A stretch of DNA of 64,000 nucleotides from Siphonodentalium dalli (GCA_032622095.1 CP136066.1:103995319-104059318), one strand, 5' to 3'. Positions 13,207-25,362 are shown, counted from the first letter of the stretch. The notes: generated from the letters alone by a model not told the origin. Numbers and translations are program-made.

Positions 13207-13407
13207 TTAAGTATCGCTGTCCTTGCGACTAATGGGACTATCTTCGTCGGCTGGTTCGTGCAAATATGGGCCAATATTCAAACGCAAGCCATCAAAGGTA
13301 TCTTCAGTATCTGCCATAGATGCAGTATCCTCCGCAACACGTAACTCGTCGTCATTTTCGTGATCAGAGTCACTATCAAACGCGGAAATGCTGTGTGCAG
13401 AAGCCAT
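13207..13407 (-). CDS. Small acidic ORF, possible first exon or transposon ORF fragment
   Basis: A 66-residue reading frame starts at 13407 in a good initiation context (A at -3, G at +4). An upstream in-frame ATG at 13506 would add a proline run that only reflects the adjacent G-tract, so the shorter start is preferred. The protein is very acidic and Ser/Asp-rich (FDSDSDHENDDE) and ends with 'LNIGPYLHEPADEDSP'. The 'PY.HEP' pattern recalls short motifs at the start of P2X7-intracellular-like or transposon-linked animal proteins, but this is from memory and weak. It may be a real small protein, a first coding piece of a spliced gene, or chance. No downstream exon was identified. Confidence 0.3.
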   Translation of the reverse strand: MASAHSISAFDSDSDHENDDELRVAEDTASMADTEDTFDGLRLNIGPYLHEPADEDSPISRKDSDT

Positions 13408-13430
13408 TTTTCGTAAACAGGTCGTCTGCG

Positions 13431-13458
13431 GGGGGTGGGGGGGGGGGGGGGGGGGGGT
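13431..13458. repeat. Poly-G tract
   Basis: About 25 consecutive or near-consecutive G on the + strand, a simple repeat with G-quadruplex potential. Similar shorter tracts occur at 17752, 18090, 38757 and 58064, and as C at 19209 and 19829. Confidence 0.9.
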
Positions 13459-13507
13459 AAGTCCCACGTTGACGTCACGGGTTTTGCGGTCACGTGACTC
13501 GAGCAAA

Positions 13508-16500
13508 ATCAGCTAAGAAATAATAATCAATTTTTAAAAGTCGCTAAAAACACGTTTATCGATAAAATTATATCTAATTTTTTATTGGATGTTATATTTG
13601 AACCTTATTCACACCAAACTAGCCATATAACATTGAAATGATAAACATTTAACAGTTCCCATTTAAGTATTTGTCTATTATGTCAATACTTGGAGAGATA
13701 TAATGTAAGTAGGAACATCTTTATATATGGAATACCCTACCATTTCAAAAAGTATATAACTTGGAAGTATTTGGCAGATATATTATGTTTGTACAGAGTT
13801 GACACACGACACTTTGTCTGAATCTCCATGCATTTTTGAGTTTTGACGCGCCTCGTTACATTCTTTACCATGAAGTCACCAAATCAGAACGAAAGTAGGA
13901 AAATGATGTTGAATCTGATTAAGTGTCTACATTCGTTCCAAAATTTGCAAATATGTTTACATTCTTTCCGATTTTGATGCCCTGTTAACCAGTTGGCTAA
14001 TGCCTGTTAACCTCAGAAAATATGTCATTTTTAGGTAGGGTGCCGTATGAAACATTGTGAAAAGTTATATTTTGTCACATATCTCGGGGATTCTCGGCTC
14101 GGCGCCCTCTGAATTCGAACCCCCCCCCAGCACAGCCTAGACTAGTAATATTGTGCAATGTAAAGCACATTTCAAATGTGAAACTGCAACGAAGCAGATC
14201 ATACACACCATGATCAATTGAGGAAAGTTATTTCTGTCTATGCGCTGTGTTGTGTTTTTCTTAACTACATCAATATTATTACTTAATTAATTACGAATCA
14301 AAATGTCATCAAATAAGTGTATATACCAGAAGAGTTAATAGGAAACAGTGATAAGGAACGAATCAATGACAAGAATAGCAAAATAATGTGAAGAAATCAC
14401 AAGGTCACAGTCATATGGGTGGAATATGCGGCATCACATGCATGGACACACGTTTGAAAATACGCATCTTGGTACAATTCAACAACTTTTTCTAGTTGTG
14501 CGCGTGTGTCGCCGTAGAAGCAACATATTTCCTGGGGAGAGGAGCTATCTGCGTTGAATAACTTATGCCCCAATTGTACATTAATGATACAATAAAATAT
14601 GTTTAAACTAAAATATTTCCGTTTGACCTACAATGGTAGACGGTGATTATTGTCCAGTGTTGTCAGAGCATAGTGGTGTGTACAAGTTGTTCAATAAGAA
14701 AAAAAATGGTTCTCTATGTATAAATGTTTTTGACAGCCGTAGATATTTTGTTATACTATTCTTGTATGTTATATCATTTATACGCACTGATCGATATTCT
14801 TTATGGTGTGCATTGAGAGTGAATGGTGAGTGTGCAAGGACCCCACTCCGCCCCACTTGTGGTGTCATTATAATTATTAAAATGATTTGGTTTGCTTGCA
14901 TATATGTTTGTATGAATTCACTCTATATAGTGTCAATAACTTATACAACTAAAAAAAAATGGTATTTCAGATCTATACAAACTTTGACACATATTTGTAT
15001 GCATATATCTACATATAAGTAAATATGTACCTGTATGACGCATTCACACCATAGCGTCGTTACCATGCATGTCCTTGTCCTAAAAAGTTCCAATATGGGC
15101 GACAATAAACACAGTAATTTCCAGAGTAAGATGATAATTTATTGCACGCAAATTCGTTTATTTTTGCGAAATACAGCAAAATACAGAAGCCTTCAAACCG
15201 TTCAATAAACATGTATGTATTATCCTTGAACAAATCGATAAGTAAACAACGTTTTTGGCGACGTCAACTTCAACAGAAAATATCTTAACTAAATTATGAG
15301 GTATAGTCTACATAAAGCGCACGTTTGTTCAATTAAATAGAACATATCGACCTAAATTTCAGTATATTACAAGCTACAATTTTCAGTGTGCAATACACAT
15401 ACATGTAGAAAACCACAGTCGTGTGAACCTGTTAACGGTATTACACGCGTGAGAACCGTAGTTTTTACACAACTACGGCTCTCGTCTTAGCATCGCGTCA
15501 GAACAAACTTATGCAATAACGTTAGCACGTTCGCACACTTGTGTCGTTCTATCTAATGTATATAGTGAATGAAGACCCAGGTTTGACATCAATATTGGGT
15601 ATCATATATGAACGATTATCGGGGCTACACAACTCTATCTTTTGAACCACATCGCTCACATATATCAGTACTGTGACAAATAACGTATATAGCCAGTGTG
15701 GATGCACCCTTATTACACATGTTAGTTGACAAAATGTATGCATTGCCTCAATGAACGATTCACTTTCGTCATTCCCACAGTTGTCCGTTTTTGGCCACCA
15801 AGTTTAGATTGAAGTTCGTTAATGACACAAATATGTTGACCATACCAGTGGGGAACTTGCATTGCAATTGTGTTTTTTAAACAGTTGACAAAAATAGCTT
15901 CCCAACTTTATTCAGGTTCAGACACAGACTATGTATCATGTTACTCTGAGTGTGGCTTTCGTGCTGACATTCATCGTACATTGCACTGTCGTACTTGTTG
16001 GAATTCGTTGGCCAGTTCTGCTCATGATTCGCTCGCAACAAACAAGGCCATGTAACACAGCGGACCTGCATGGTTCTCACATAATCATACTAAGGTGGGG
16101 ATGAAATGAAATTCATCATGGTGGCTATTCAATAGCAAAAGCCCGGTCGTGATAATAATGTGAACGTCTTCATTAATGAACAAATACTTTATAGCCGATA
16201 CGTGTTATCACATCGCAACCCATATGTCAAGATGCCAATCAGAAGACCAATAATTCTCTTTAAGCCATCCACAATTATCAAATTTGACTAATTGAATCAC
16301 CACCATCCAATTATCTCTCGATCGTAACCAGGTCCCTCATCGTGATAGATCATTTCTTTTGTGATGCATTGTTTCTTCTCCTTATCTGTGCTATTTAGAG
16401 TCGCGTGATGAGCGGCTGCTAATCTGAATAATCAAATTAATTCCGATTAGCGCCTAAACACGCACATATTAGGGTCTCTTCCCCCATAAAATCGTCAGGT

Positions 16501-17248
16501 GGTTGACTTCATATGAAAACCACCAGGTTGATGGTCCCAGGTATAGTTTCGTTCTGTACTTAAAGTGTACAGGTACTTTAACTAATGCTGGTCAGAGAAA
16601 CTTGGACGCAGTCATTCAATTTTGCGTGTTTTCCATTGACGCTGGACCGTTAACACCACTCAGAACACTATTAGGAGTTCCCGCGGAATTAAAACGGATA
16701 AACATCAGACATGGTCACATTAATATAACTCTGTTTATAGATCACGCGTGAGCCTTGATCTGGATAGTTACTGTCCTGTTAAATCGGATATTCTGATTGG
16801 TCAACGAGAAAGAAAAGGTGGAGCCTTCTGTGTGAGATATTTTAAATTGTTGTAACATTTATCCTATATTGGCGATGTATCTATCGTATGCGATCGCTTG
16901 CGTTGGATGGTGACCATTGACCTCGATTATAAGGCCTTGGTATAGAGACTCCAAACCGTCGCCACACGTTCTGTTGAATAACGTCTGCACTCGCTGTTGA
17001 AGTCATTGAATTTGCATCCTGCCATTAGAATATACAGACCTGTGATCTCAGGCCTTCGATAACAACTTCTGATTTTGGACGATGAGAGACATCTGACCTC
17101 GGATAAATGACTAATATCAAGATAGCATAAGCTAGAACATGTGGTGAATGTCGCTGGGTGACCATCGTGCTCAATTTTCCTCCATGGTTCTGACCTTTGA
17201 ACTTCTGATCGAGTCTTGATTGCTTGTGACATTTGACTTCGATACACC
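13508..17248. other. Upstream flank of the globin gene, no gene recognised
   Basis: AT-rich DNA. A small hairpin lies at about 15442-15478 (gagaaccgtagtt paired with aactacggctctc). ORFs at 14633-15022, 16503-16751 and the minus-strand 16927-17424 lack any visible domain. The last overlaps globin exon 1 in antisense and is regarded as a shadow. The promoter of the globin gene should lie near 17 kb, but I cannot point to a specific element. Confidence 0.4.
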
Positions 17249-17436
17249 ATGGGCTGCTCCCAGTCAGCAAGCGTCTTGCAAGACGTACCGTTTGTGAAGA
17301 TTGAAGTCGGGGACATGTCCAATGATGTCGAGGACCCGCGATTGCCGCTCACTAAGCGACAGAGGTTTAATATTACTAAATCATGGAAAGGTATTGTGCG
17401 GCAACTTAAATACACAGGCATCATGATGTTTCTCAG
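17249..17436 (+). CDS. Globin X/neuroglobin-like protein, exon 1
   Basis: Encodes the first 62 residues and two bases of codon 63 of a single-domain haem globin. The start sits in 'acaccATGg', a good initiation context. The N-terminus MGCSQS fits N-myristoylation at Gly2 with palmitoylation at Cys3, as described for globin X proteins, and implies membrane attachment. Residues 3-33 form an extension before the fold. Helix A-B reads 'LTKRQRFNITKSWKGI' and '..TGIMMFL', the usual globin 'L...Q...I..SW' pattern. The exon ends at tctcag/gtaagc in phase 2, the B12.2 position. Globins of this group are often hexacoordinate and are linked to oxygen sensing, redox or NO chemistry rather than bulk transport; the exact role here is inference. 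The neuroglobin and globin X clades cannot be separated without a tree. Confidence 0.88.
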
Positions 17437-18114
17437 GTAAGCATGCCGTATAACCTTATAACCATTTGATTGCTGAATGGAACATCCCTATACTCAGTTA
17501 GTTATACAAATATATTATGACATACTCCCCATTTTGGATGAATGCATGTAAATTAACCATTTCTATACTGAATGGATTTTCCCATTCAATTATAAAAGTA
17601 TATATTAGAATGGTCTATTAATCGTTCGAAGAGGTGTTCATGTAATACAAGCAGGAGAGAGACTGACAAAGATATAATACAAGAGCAGCACAATTCATTT
17701 CGCGCTCCGCGTGTATACTAATGTAGATAGTCTTGTTTCGCCTGGGCGCTGGAGGGGGGGGGGGTTATTTATAGAAAACGGAGGCCGAGTCCGTTAAAAG
17801 GTGTAGTTGGGAATTTCAATTTCGTTTATTGTCCTTTACATTATTATGTCATTAATGTTGATTTTTGGTTTGTGACAAGCTATGTCAATTACAAATAAAA
17901 GAAATGAAAAGGATAATTTGAAAGTCTTATTTTTCAACTTTTATTTTTCGTTTTGCAGCCCACCGAGTGTTGTGGTCGGAGACGACCGAGTCGGCCGCCG
18001 GTTCGTTAACTAGGTGCTGGTTGTTATTGATATTTTAACGGAATTCTGAGTTGGTCATTCGCGAAACCAATATAATTTATATTCTATGGGGGGGGGGGGG
18101 GTCGTGAGAAAATT
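17437..18114. other. Intron 1, proximal part, nothing recognised
   Basis: AT-rich intronic DNA with a poly-G run near 17752 and another near 18089-18100. No repeat family was identified with certainty. Confidence 0.4.
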
Positions 18115-18240
18115 TACACATACAGGGCCCAAAAAAAAATTACAGCCCTTTTCCTACCCACCCACCCTTTTTGTGCAAATAAATTATTTTTTTCCGCCTG
18201 ATTTTTTTGGACCCACCCCCTAAAATAAGAAAAAAATCAT
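18115..18240. repeat. Dispersed repeat copy, also at 30600-30725
   Basis: Shares ordered phrases with 30600-30725: a run of A then 'attacagccc', 'acccacc', 'gtgcaaataaa', 'ttttccgcctga', and 'ggacccaccccct'. The two copies are clearly diverged. Related phrases (ggacccaccc...cggccctgt) occur near 19160 and 32530. Confidence 0.55.
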
Positions 18241-18819
18241 TTAAAATATATTCAAGACCAAATCAAACAGAATCAAAGGTAAGTTTTAAATTGGTCCGTT
18301 TCTGGTAGATTCCAAGTGTTCAAAAAATTGAAAAACTATCAACGGTTATGATGTTGTTTTCGACATTGAAAAATACATTTTGAAATAAAAAGGGTTTTAT
18401 TCTACAGTATGCACAGATATTGTGAGGTAATATTTATAGTGCCAATAAGCCAACATTGTATTTAATTTTTACATAACTAGTCCAGTTACTAATTAATGAC
18501 TTCTTCACTGTTGTTCCAAAAAAGGTGCCATCAACCATCATATCAGAACACCTTATAGCCATACCTGCAATGACAGTTATATAGTATATAATTATCACTC
18601 TTTGGAGCCAAATAAACAGGCTGGCATGTTTATTTTTTAATTTGAGGTATTTTGTTAGCCAGCACTCTGCAGCACTAGTATTATTTGGTCATTAGACATG
18701 CCAGAGTGAAAATTCCAGCACTATCAGGCACTATTCAATATTAATTTGAGGTGAAATGCAAACCAGCACTCCTATTCAGTCATCACTTTTATTTGGCACC
18801 AGAGAGTGCTTTATCTTAT

Positions 18820-19170
18820 ACCTACATATGTTCTTAAGTGTTGGTTAAGGTCATAATCTATGTTAGAACACATTTATTAGTGAAAACATCTTAAAACAAT
18901 GTCCATAATGTGGGTTGAAAAAAATTTGCACAAACAATTTTTTTCAGGCCTCTGAGATGCATCCACCACGCCCGGTATAGGAATGTTTTTGGAACATCTC
19001 CCCTGTATTACTTATATCTTGTACATACCCTGTTCCTATGTGTCTGTAAAGGCCATAACCTGCCTTAGAACACAATTATTAATGAATATATTTGAAAACA
19101 ACTTAAAACAAGGGCAAAAATGTGAATAGAAAAAATTTTGCACACACTCATTTTTTCGGGCCTCTTCGGA
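18820..19170. repeat. Diverged tandem duplication, about 200-bp offset
   Basis: Segments 18820-18965 and 19024-19168 match in order: 'ggtcataa' or 'ggccataacct', 'ttagaacaca.ttattagtga', 'cttaaaacaa', 'aaaaaa.tttgcaca', 'ttttttc.ggcctct'. No coding content. Confidence 0.7.
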
Positions 19171-20815
19171 CCCACCCACCCCGGCCCTGTATGATAAAAC
19201 TTTTGTGCGACCCCCCCCCCCGATTCTATAATTACAATCATGGGTATATAATATATGATCTTGAGCGCGTTACCATTTCTGACATTGGTTTTCTTTTAAA
19301 AGCCGATATGGAACACATTCGTTTTAAGTTAGCGATTTCACAACCAAGAAAAAAGGTGATCGAAATACGTCACTTGTACACTTATATCTTCTCAACTGTC
19401 ATATTTGTTTTGGAACTGGAATCTTGGTATTCATAGTGAGATTGCAAAATATGATACATAGCTCATTTGCTTATTTTTTTTGGTTAATACACCGGCATTG
19501 ATGAAACGTTATGGGGGACGTTTCATTTAAATTTATTGTAGGCATTTACATGATGCAATTAGTCTACTCGTGTGGTTTGAAGATGCCAAAGTGGCAACCT
19601 CTGAGTTAGGGCGGAGTCGTGGCACCAAAAATTGATAAAAAAGAAACTTGACAATAGACAATTTAACCATATATAACGTTTGGTTACGTTTTAAAGACAA
19701 ACTGTGTCTCAATTTAGTGAATCAGCACAACTTAATCAGTAAGTACTTTGGATTTATCCAATCTGGAAGAAATGTGACAATCATCTGCTATTGCCGAGAA
19801 ATCCAACCACGTCGATTGTAGAATTTACTCCCCCCCCCCCCGCCAAAAAAAAAGAGAAAGAAAACAACGTCTGATGTACGCACAGTTGGAAATATAATTT
19901 ACTTCTTCTTTAATCGCGGGATGAATTAATCGCGATAAACAAAATAATGACAATCATTCCGACAAGGTGATCCACTGCTTATAACCCATGTATGGGAATG
20001 ACGTTCCGTGATACCAGTTTGGGTATAGAGAATAACACGTTGAGAAAGAGCATCGGAGGGTTCACATCATTTTAACATGGACAATGCCGAGTCACCCTGC
20101 TAGTTCATACAGTAAAACCATAGTCAGAAATGGTATAGTCCTCAAGATCATATTATTAGGCATATACAAAATATAAAATATACTGGTTTCATGAATGCAA
20201 CACCTCAGAATATTCTGTTAAAAACAACTAGTCCTTCAAATTATTACAACAATTATCACTGAAGGTTTCTCATTCACCACACCAGTAAGCCTCTAAATGC
20301 GGACCAAAATCTACTGATCGGATTAAATACACCCCGATAGTGAGCATTCCAACTGAGACATATTTCACCAGCAATGCTAGCTATTCTATTATATTATGCA
20401 TTGTGTTCCCGCAATAAAATCTTCAATAGTGGTCCAGCCATTGTTGACACCTAAATACCGAAAGTAATTAATTATAACGCGGTCATAAAAGTTACATACT
20501 GCTACAATGAGACATCCGCGAAGATACGTCCGAGAATATATACATGCTGCAAAATGTCTAACCAGTACGCAATATATCGAGTACGCTATTAATCAACGTT
20601 ACCTCATAACTCCTATGACATCGCCAGATCGGCCTCGTAGTGTGCACTCTGGAGGGCGTAATAATATTTACAACCTTGTGACATTAGTGATAACTAGAGG
20701 TGTGACTGTCCCAATAGGACTAAGGATACCCACCGTGTTTTAAAAGACTAAGATGTTTCACATGTCAGTAAACATTAAGTTAAATACTGAAATAACAGAT
20801 TCCCATTGCAGGTCC
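19171..20815. other. Intron 1 stretch, nothing recognised
   Basis: AT-rich DNA with C-tracts at 19209 and 19829. ORFs at 19122-19436 and 20507-20743 show no domain. Confidence 0.35.
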
Positions 20816-21240
20816 ACAATCCTAACCCCAAACCCTAATCCTAACCCTATTGACCGAAAAATGTAGGAATAAAAGCTCGGAAAAAGGGGATTAACTCCAC
20901 AAAAAATATTCGGACAGACGTCACAATCACAAATCCACAGGTTCCCATGGTACTACATATTTGTGCCAAGTTTCAAAAACATCGACCTAAAAATTTAGGA
21001 ATAAAAGCTCGGACAAAGTTATGCATTTTGCAAAAAAATTCCAAAGTCGAAAAAGCGGGATAACTCCACCATGAAATCGGACAGTCGTCATAATTGCAGG
21101 TGGTGGTTGATGTCTGTTTCACGGAAAATGTTTACAAAACGACTGCAAAAAACTCCGGACAACTTTGTGTCCATGGATGACGGATGGACGGACAAGCTGA
21201 TTCCATTATACCCCCAACAACTTCGTTGCATATAATAACA
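20816..21240. repeat. Dispersed repeat with a short telomere-like tract
   Basis: At 20819-20850 the sequence reads as imperfect CCTAAC/CCCTAA units. It is followed by two diverged copies of 'aggaataaaagctcgg' (about 20866 and 20998) and the phrase 'gatggacggacaagctgatt', the type of sequence that fills dispersed repeats in mollusc genomes. The telomere-like tract is too short to imply a real telomere fusion. Confidence 0.5.
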
Positions 21241-22129
21241 CAAAATGTGGTATTATACAGAAGCGGGATAGTCGATAATACATATGTGTGTTAATCAATA
21301 TGCATTTGCTGTCGGTATGTCATTATTATAGTTGTGTGACAAATGTTGGGGGTATATAGCCGGGCTATTCCGATTGTTTACTGGTATGGACAATAATGGC
21401 TTCCTACAATGAAATTCTTTGAAAGATCATTGTCGCTAAAGTATATATTGTTAATGCTATCGATTAATTCACATTATCGTCAAATCGGAAGCCAGTGCTC
21501 GTTTCGTCCCGTCAAAATTGTAGGTAAACATACCAGGCTGTATAACAGTGATTTGAAGGTCAGGGGGTATTCATTTGTTTATGCCGCTTTATAATCTTTG
21601 AGAAAAGGGAGCTGTTGCATTTAACATATATTTATTTATCGAATATTGCAATGAATATTTATTTGTCAATTCTTGTTTGAACCGATTTCTAAATCTGATA
21701 TTTTTTTTATTTCTAAGCAATTAATTACATATACTTGGGAATGTGTTTGGGTAATACAGAAGTAAAAGCCGTTATCGGAGTTAATGCTTCCAAGCTGCCA
21801 GCCTGATGCCCATTGCCAGTTGTATATTCAAATGTGTTATCAAATTATTTATGCAGTACATTGCATTGGATATCTTTGTTGTTATCATTTGTATGTGATA
21901 TTTGGTTTTGAGGTACGACTTTCATCAACAATATCCGAGGAATTTCATGAATTGTTCTGGTCTAACGGTTCAAATTCGTATTAATGGCTCATTTTCAGTT
22001 TTATTTAAAAACTATTCGATACGAGGTGATTACTAGTTGGGTATATCAACGTGTACTTACTATTTGTTATATTAAAAGCCAAATTGTTTATGAACACCAA
22101 TTGTGAACTTTTTCTATTATAAATTTACT
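21241..22129. other. Intron 1 stretch, nothing recognised
   Basis: AT-rich, with no supported gene or repeat. Confidence 0.35.
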
Positions 22130-22425
22130 TGTTTTTCAATTTGTTGGTGGTTATTTCCAGAAATGTTGATGCTGTATCGTCTGCGAATGAAAGCAGACTC
22201 AAACACGTGCTACTGAGTATATCGTTGACGTTGAGCATTTTTTATATTTATTGTTAGATTTCAACCTAGTGCTAGGTTCAATATAACTAACTCTTGAACC
22301 ATTTCTTTGTTATGCCTCTAATATATACGTCAATATAATGGTCAAGTTTTTGGGGGAGTATGTGATGACTGATCATGTCAAATGCTTGCGAAAGGTAAAT
22401 ACATATCGCTACCAAAGAGTCTCTT
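22130..22425 (-). pseudogene. Non-LTR reverse transcriptase remnant
   Basis: On the minus strand, about 22420-22310 reads 'LSQAFDMISHHILPQKLDHY' followed by 'IRGITKKWFKS', the 'SKAFD.I.H..L..KL..YGIRG' block of Jockey/CR1/RTE-like reverse transcriptases. About 22240-22160 reads 'MLNVNDI' then 'SLLSFADDTAS', containing the catalytic FADD box. The 'PQGS' region between them is degraded. It is related to, but distinct from, the fragment at 4-5 kb. The hairpin-ended element at 22465 lies just beside it. Confidence 0.75.
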
Positions 22426-23010
22426 GTCGTTTTGTAGTTATTCCCATAAATATGATGTTATATGTGACCCGCCATATCAAATCCAGTCGGAAGTCGGGAA
22501 TGTTTTACCCTGTGCCAATGCATTCTCTTATATATGCGAGTCGACCATAGGTCGCCTCGCATATATAAGAGAATGCATTGGCCTAACAATTTTTTACAAT
22601 TTTAATAATTTGTTCTTGTATTCTTTAACAATTTTATAATTTCACCCATACAGAGCCCCAGACAAACATGAGAAGACGACACTCTTCTATGTGCTTCTAT
22701 ATATGTGTGGGGCTCCCTGCAGGGTAATGGATGTTTTTTTATTTTATGTCCTAAAAATTGTAAGATACATTTATTTAAAAAACATGATAAAAAATTGTTA
22801 AGCCAATGAATTCTCTTATATATGCGAGGCGACCTATGGTCGACTCGCATATATAAGAGAATGCATTGGCACAGGGTAAAAAAAATCCCGACTTCCGACT
22901 GGATTTGATATGGCGGGTCATATATATGAAGTAATGGTTGGGCTGTTGAGATGAGAGTCTCTTGTCATTTTGTCGGTATTCCCAACAATATGATGTTATA
23001 GATGAAGTAA
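22426..23010. repeat. Short direct duplication bracketing the hairpin-ended element
   Basis: 'gagtctcttgtcgttttgta' through 'aatatgatgttat' (about 22419-22462) is repeated as 'gagtctcttgtcattttgtc' through 'aatatgatgttat' (about 22957-23001). 'gatgaagtaatggttgggyt' occurs at about 22927 and again at about 23003. A short segment was apparently duplicated locally, with the 456-bp element in one copy. Confidence 0.6.
22465..22920. mobile_element. Hairpin-ended non-autonomous element, complete copy
   Basis: Both ends carry the same long inverted repeat, starting TGACCCGCCATATCAAATCC, then 'agtcggaagtcggga', then 'ccctgtgcc'. Inside each end sits a 69-bp palindrome (22514-22582 and 22802-22870) with the arm GCCAATGCATTCTCTTATAT, a 'gcgag' extension and a loop whose two sides differ at one position (gagTcgacc against gagGcgacc). 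The two palindromes are mirror images of each other. The middle (22583-22801) contains 'ggggctccctgcagggtaat' and no ORF. The short AT-rich flank (tatg/tata) gives no clear target duplication. No transposase is encoded, and the superfamily is unknown. Confidence 0.8.
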
Positions 23011-24045
23011 TGGTTGGGTTGTTGAGAGGTTTGCTCTAATCGAAATTGTTTTTGCGAAGAATATCAAATTTGTTTAAGAAGGCCCTTTTCTGTTAAGAAA
23101 GAATTTACCCATATACCCATACACTAAAGTGAAAACAAATCATCAGAGTGTTCAACAATACTATAGGGCGTATGTAGGTGTGTTTCTATGGTTTATTTAT
23201 GCACGATTACATAAAGGGATCAAAATTTCTGGTATGTTGTGCTATTCACATACAATTTAACGCATTCACATCGCGGATTTACATCTGTTATCAGCTGTTG
23301 TCATTTTACTTCAAATACTAAAACATCCTAAAATATTGGTAATAGGTCGGAGGCGCCCGCACTGTAACTAGTCTATATATACATGTACAAAGATCTAGCG
23401 ATCACCACAGTACGATGACTTATACTTATTGCTGTGTGCCTCAACCCACAATCATCAGTACATGCAGAAGATAAATCATCATTGAAACATAATAAGGCTA
23501 TCTCAGTATCAGCATACCATAGCCTTGTCTTTAAAGGAGGTATAATAAAATGACATTTGACACAGTGACGTGACTAGAAGGTCTATTGAGGGTGTTCAAT
23601 TTGGAGTTCAAACTGTACCCCATAGAACCAGACCGAATTGTCCGAGTCTATAGTTTCCCATATTCTCAAATTATTGAAATGTTGGAATTATTCGGGCCAA
23701 CATAACACCCCATAATTGTTGAACATTTTCGACTGATAGCTATTCAGTCCAACAAAGTGGCCAAAAAGTAAGAAAATACTCGAATAAAATTTTTGAAAAA
23801 TCAGAATATAAGAACATTGTCGGGCTATACGTGGTCTGAAATGTCCATATAATGTTGTGTCAGGCATGCAAATTCCAACTGTTGAACTTTTTTGCAGTTG
23901 GGGTGAGACATTTACCGGTCCGCGTCACCCCCCACTGTCGATACGTCCCTGAATTATGACAGCTATATTAATGTACAAGGGTTTGGCATGTATTACACCA
24001 GGCTACTTTATGTTATATCTGAAAAATAATACTAAATGGTCTTTA
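23011..24045. other. Intron 1 stretch, nothing recognised
   Basis: No gene or repeat structure is supported. Confidence 0.35.
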
Positions 24046-25075
24046 CGTGCGCTCGCGCAACAGTATGGCGATCAGTCAGATTCGTAGGTACGTACGTTGG
24101 TGTCACCCTACCGATTTCACTCCATGACGTCACCCTTACGCAGTACATGCCGGCGACGTTACGGGGTAGATTATAGATTTGACGCCCTTGGCACTGACTT
24201 CCGTTACTAGCTCGTTGCTATATAAACAAACCAGCGATGTGGCTTTTTTTGAAAATTGACAGTCAGTACATTCGCCCTGTATACATGTACTTTCAGAAAA
24301 TATAAAACACCACAACGTTATACCCCACCAATGTCAGTGTCTCGATATCATTTGACCAAATTTCTTGACATGAAACCGCGACAGACACGGCGTGAAATAC
24401 ATCGCATTGAGTAAACAATTTCCCATTGTTTCAATTCAACTTCAAGATCGCGGTAAAATCAAAACCGCAATTTGAAAGTGGTAAACATCTGAAAAAGACA
24501 TCAGGTGCATGCAGAAACTAATTGTTGTGCATATATATTTCTATTTGAGGTGGCAATTTTTCATGTTTATCAGTATTTTTAACGATAAGAGCGATGGTAA
24601 TTGGCGGACAATATTTTATCTAGCGCATTAAATTTAAAATAAAAAGTCGTGAATTGGCTGAGTGTTTTCTATGGCCGCACATTTCGTTGATAATTACGAG
24701 CCATTTGTTTGTCTAAATAAAATTTTTAAGTTCGAAGAGCATTAGAATGGGGATAACAGTGTGGTGTTTTGTGATTTCGGAAAGGTACATGGCGAATATA
24801 CTGTTGCAAATAACCGTTAATTGGCTCCGGCTCCGCCGTCGCCCATTAACTAAATTTGCCACAGTATATTCGCCATGTACCTTTCCGAAATCACAAATCA
24901 CCACACTGTTATCCCCTAAATAAAATTATTGAAGATTGTAATTGTCTTTTTTTGCTAACATTAAATTAAATTAAATTAAATAAATTAAGTAAAATACAGT
25001 GAAATTATTTTTTTAATTATTTTTTATTACATTTTTGCGCACGTTGGCATCTATCTGAGTGCATTCTAGTTACTG
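24046..25075. mobile_element. End-conserved repeat R1, probable non-autonomous element
   Basis: The left 80 bp (from 'ttacgtgcgctcgcgcaaca', then 'gtatggcgatcag') and the right ~130 bp (from 'attgtctttttttgctaaca' to 'gagtgcattctagtt') are shared, in the same order and spacing (about 0.97-1.03 kb), with R2 at 31318-32290. The interiors do not match. Shared ends with different interiors are typical of non-autonomous DNA elements mobilised by one enzyme. The inner ends carry acgtgcgc in inverted orientation. Superfamily unknown. R1 contains the hairpin at 24749. Confidence 0.6.
24749..24916. repeat. Foldback hairpin, about 58-bp arms
   Basis: Begins GGGGATAACAGTGTGGTG and ends with the reverse complement. 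The arms match almost perfectly through 'ggtacatggcgaatatact'. The loop (about 24808-24858) is CG-rich: 'ggctccggctccgccgtcgc'. The minus-strand ORF across it is a by-product. Confidence 0.85.
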
Positions 25076-25223
25076 TGTTTTTCAGTCGTTATATATATTT
25101 AGGGGTCTGTTTCGGCGTTCACAGAAGCGAACATATATATTTCAACATTATAAGTCCATTTAATATCATTTTTACATAAATCGTACACGTAATCAGTTTT
25201 ACAATAAAAAAAAACAATAGAAT

Positions 25224-25362
25224 TAAAGTGATGTGAAACACTCCGGTTGGGTGAACAAATAGAAATGGAGAATAATCTTGCTCAAAGTAGTTATTTTTAT
25301 GAATTTTAACCAAAATTTACAACACACACCGTCAGTCTTATATATTTATTAAATTCAATGAG
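25224..25362. repeat. Left half of a split host repeat, Polinton target
   Basis: Matches 55538-55675 ('taaagtgatgtgaaaca', 'caaatagaaatggagaataa', 'acaacacacaccgtc'). It ends with AATGAG at 25357-25362, the target duplication. The other half resumes at 30333. Confidence 0.85.

Noticed and set aside
16927-17424. 165-residue minus-strand ORF
   Set aside because: It runs antisense over globin exon 1, and no domain is visible; the + strand exon has splice and homology support.
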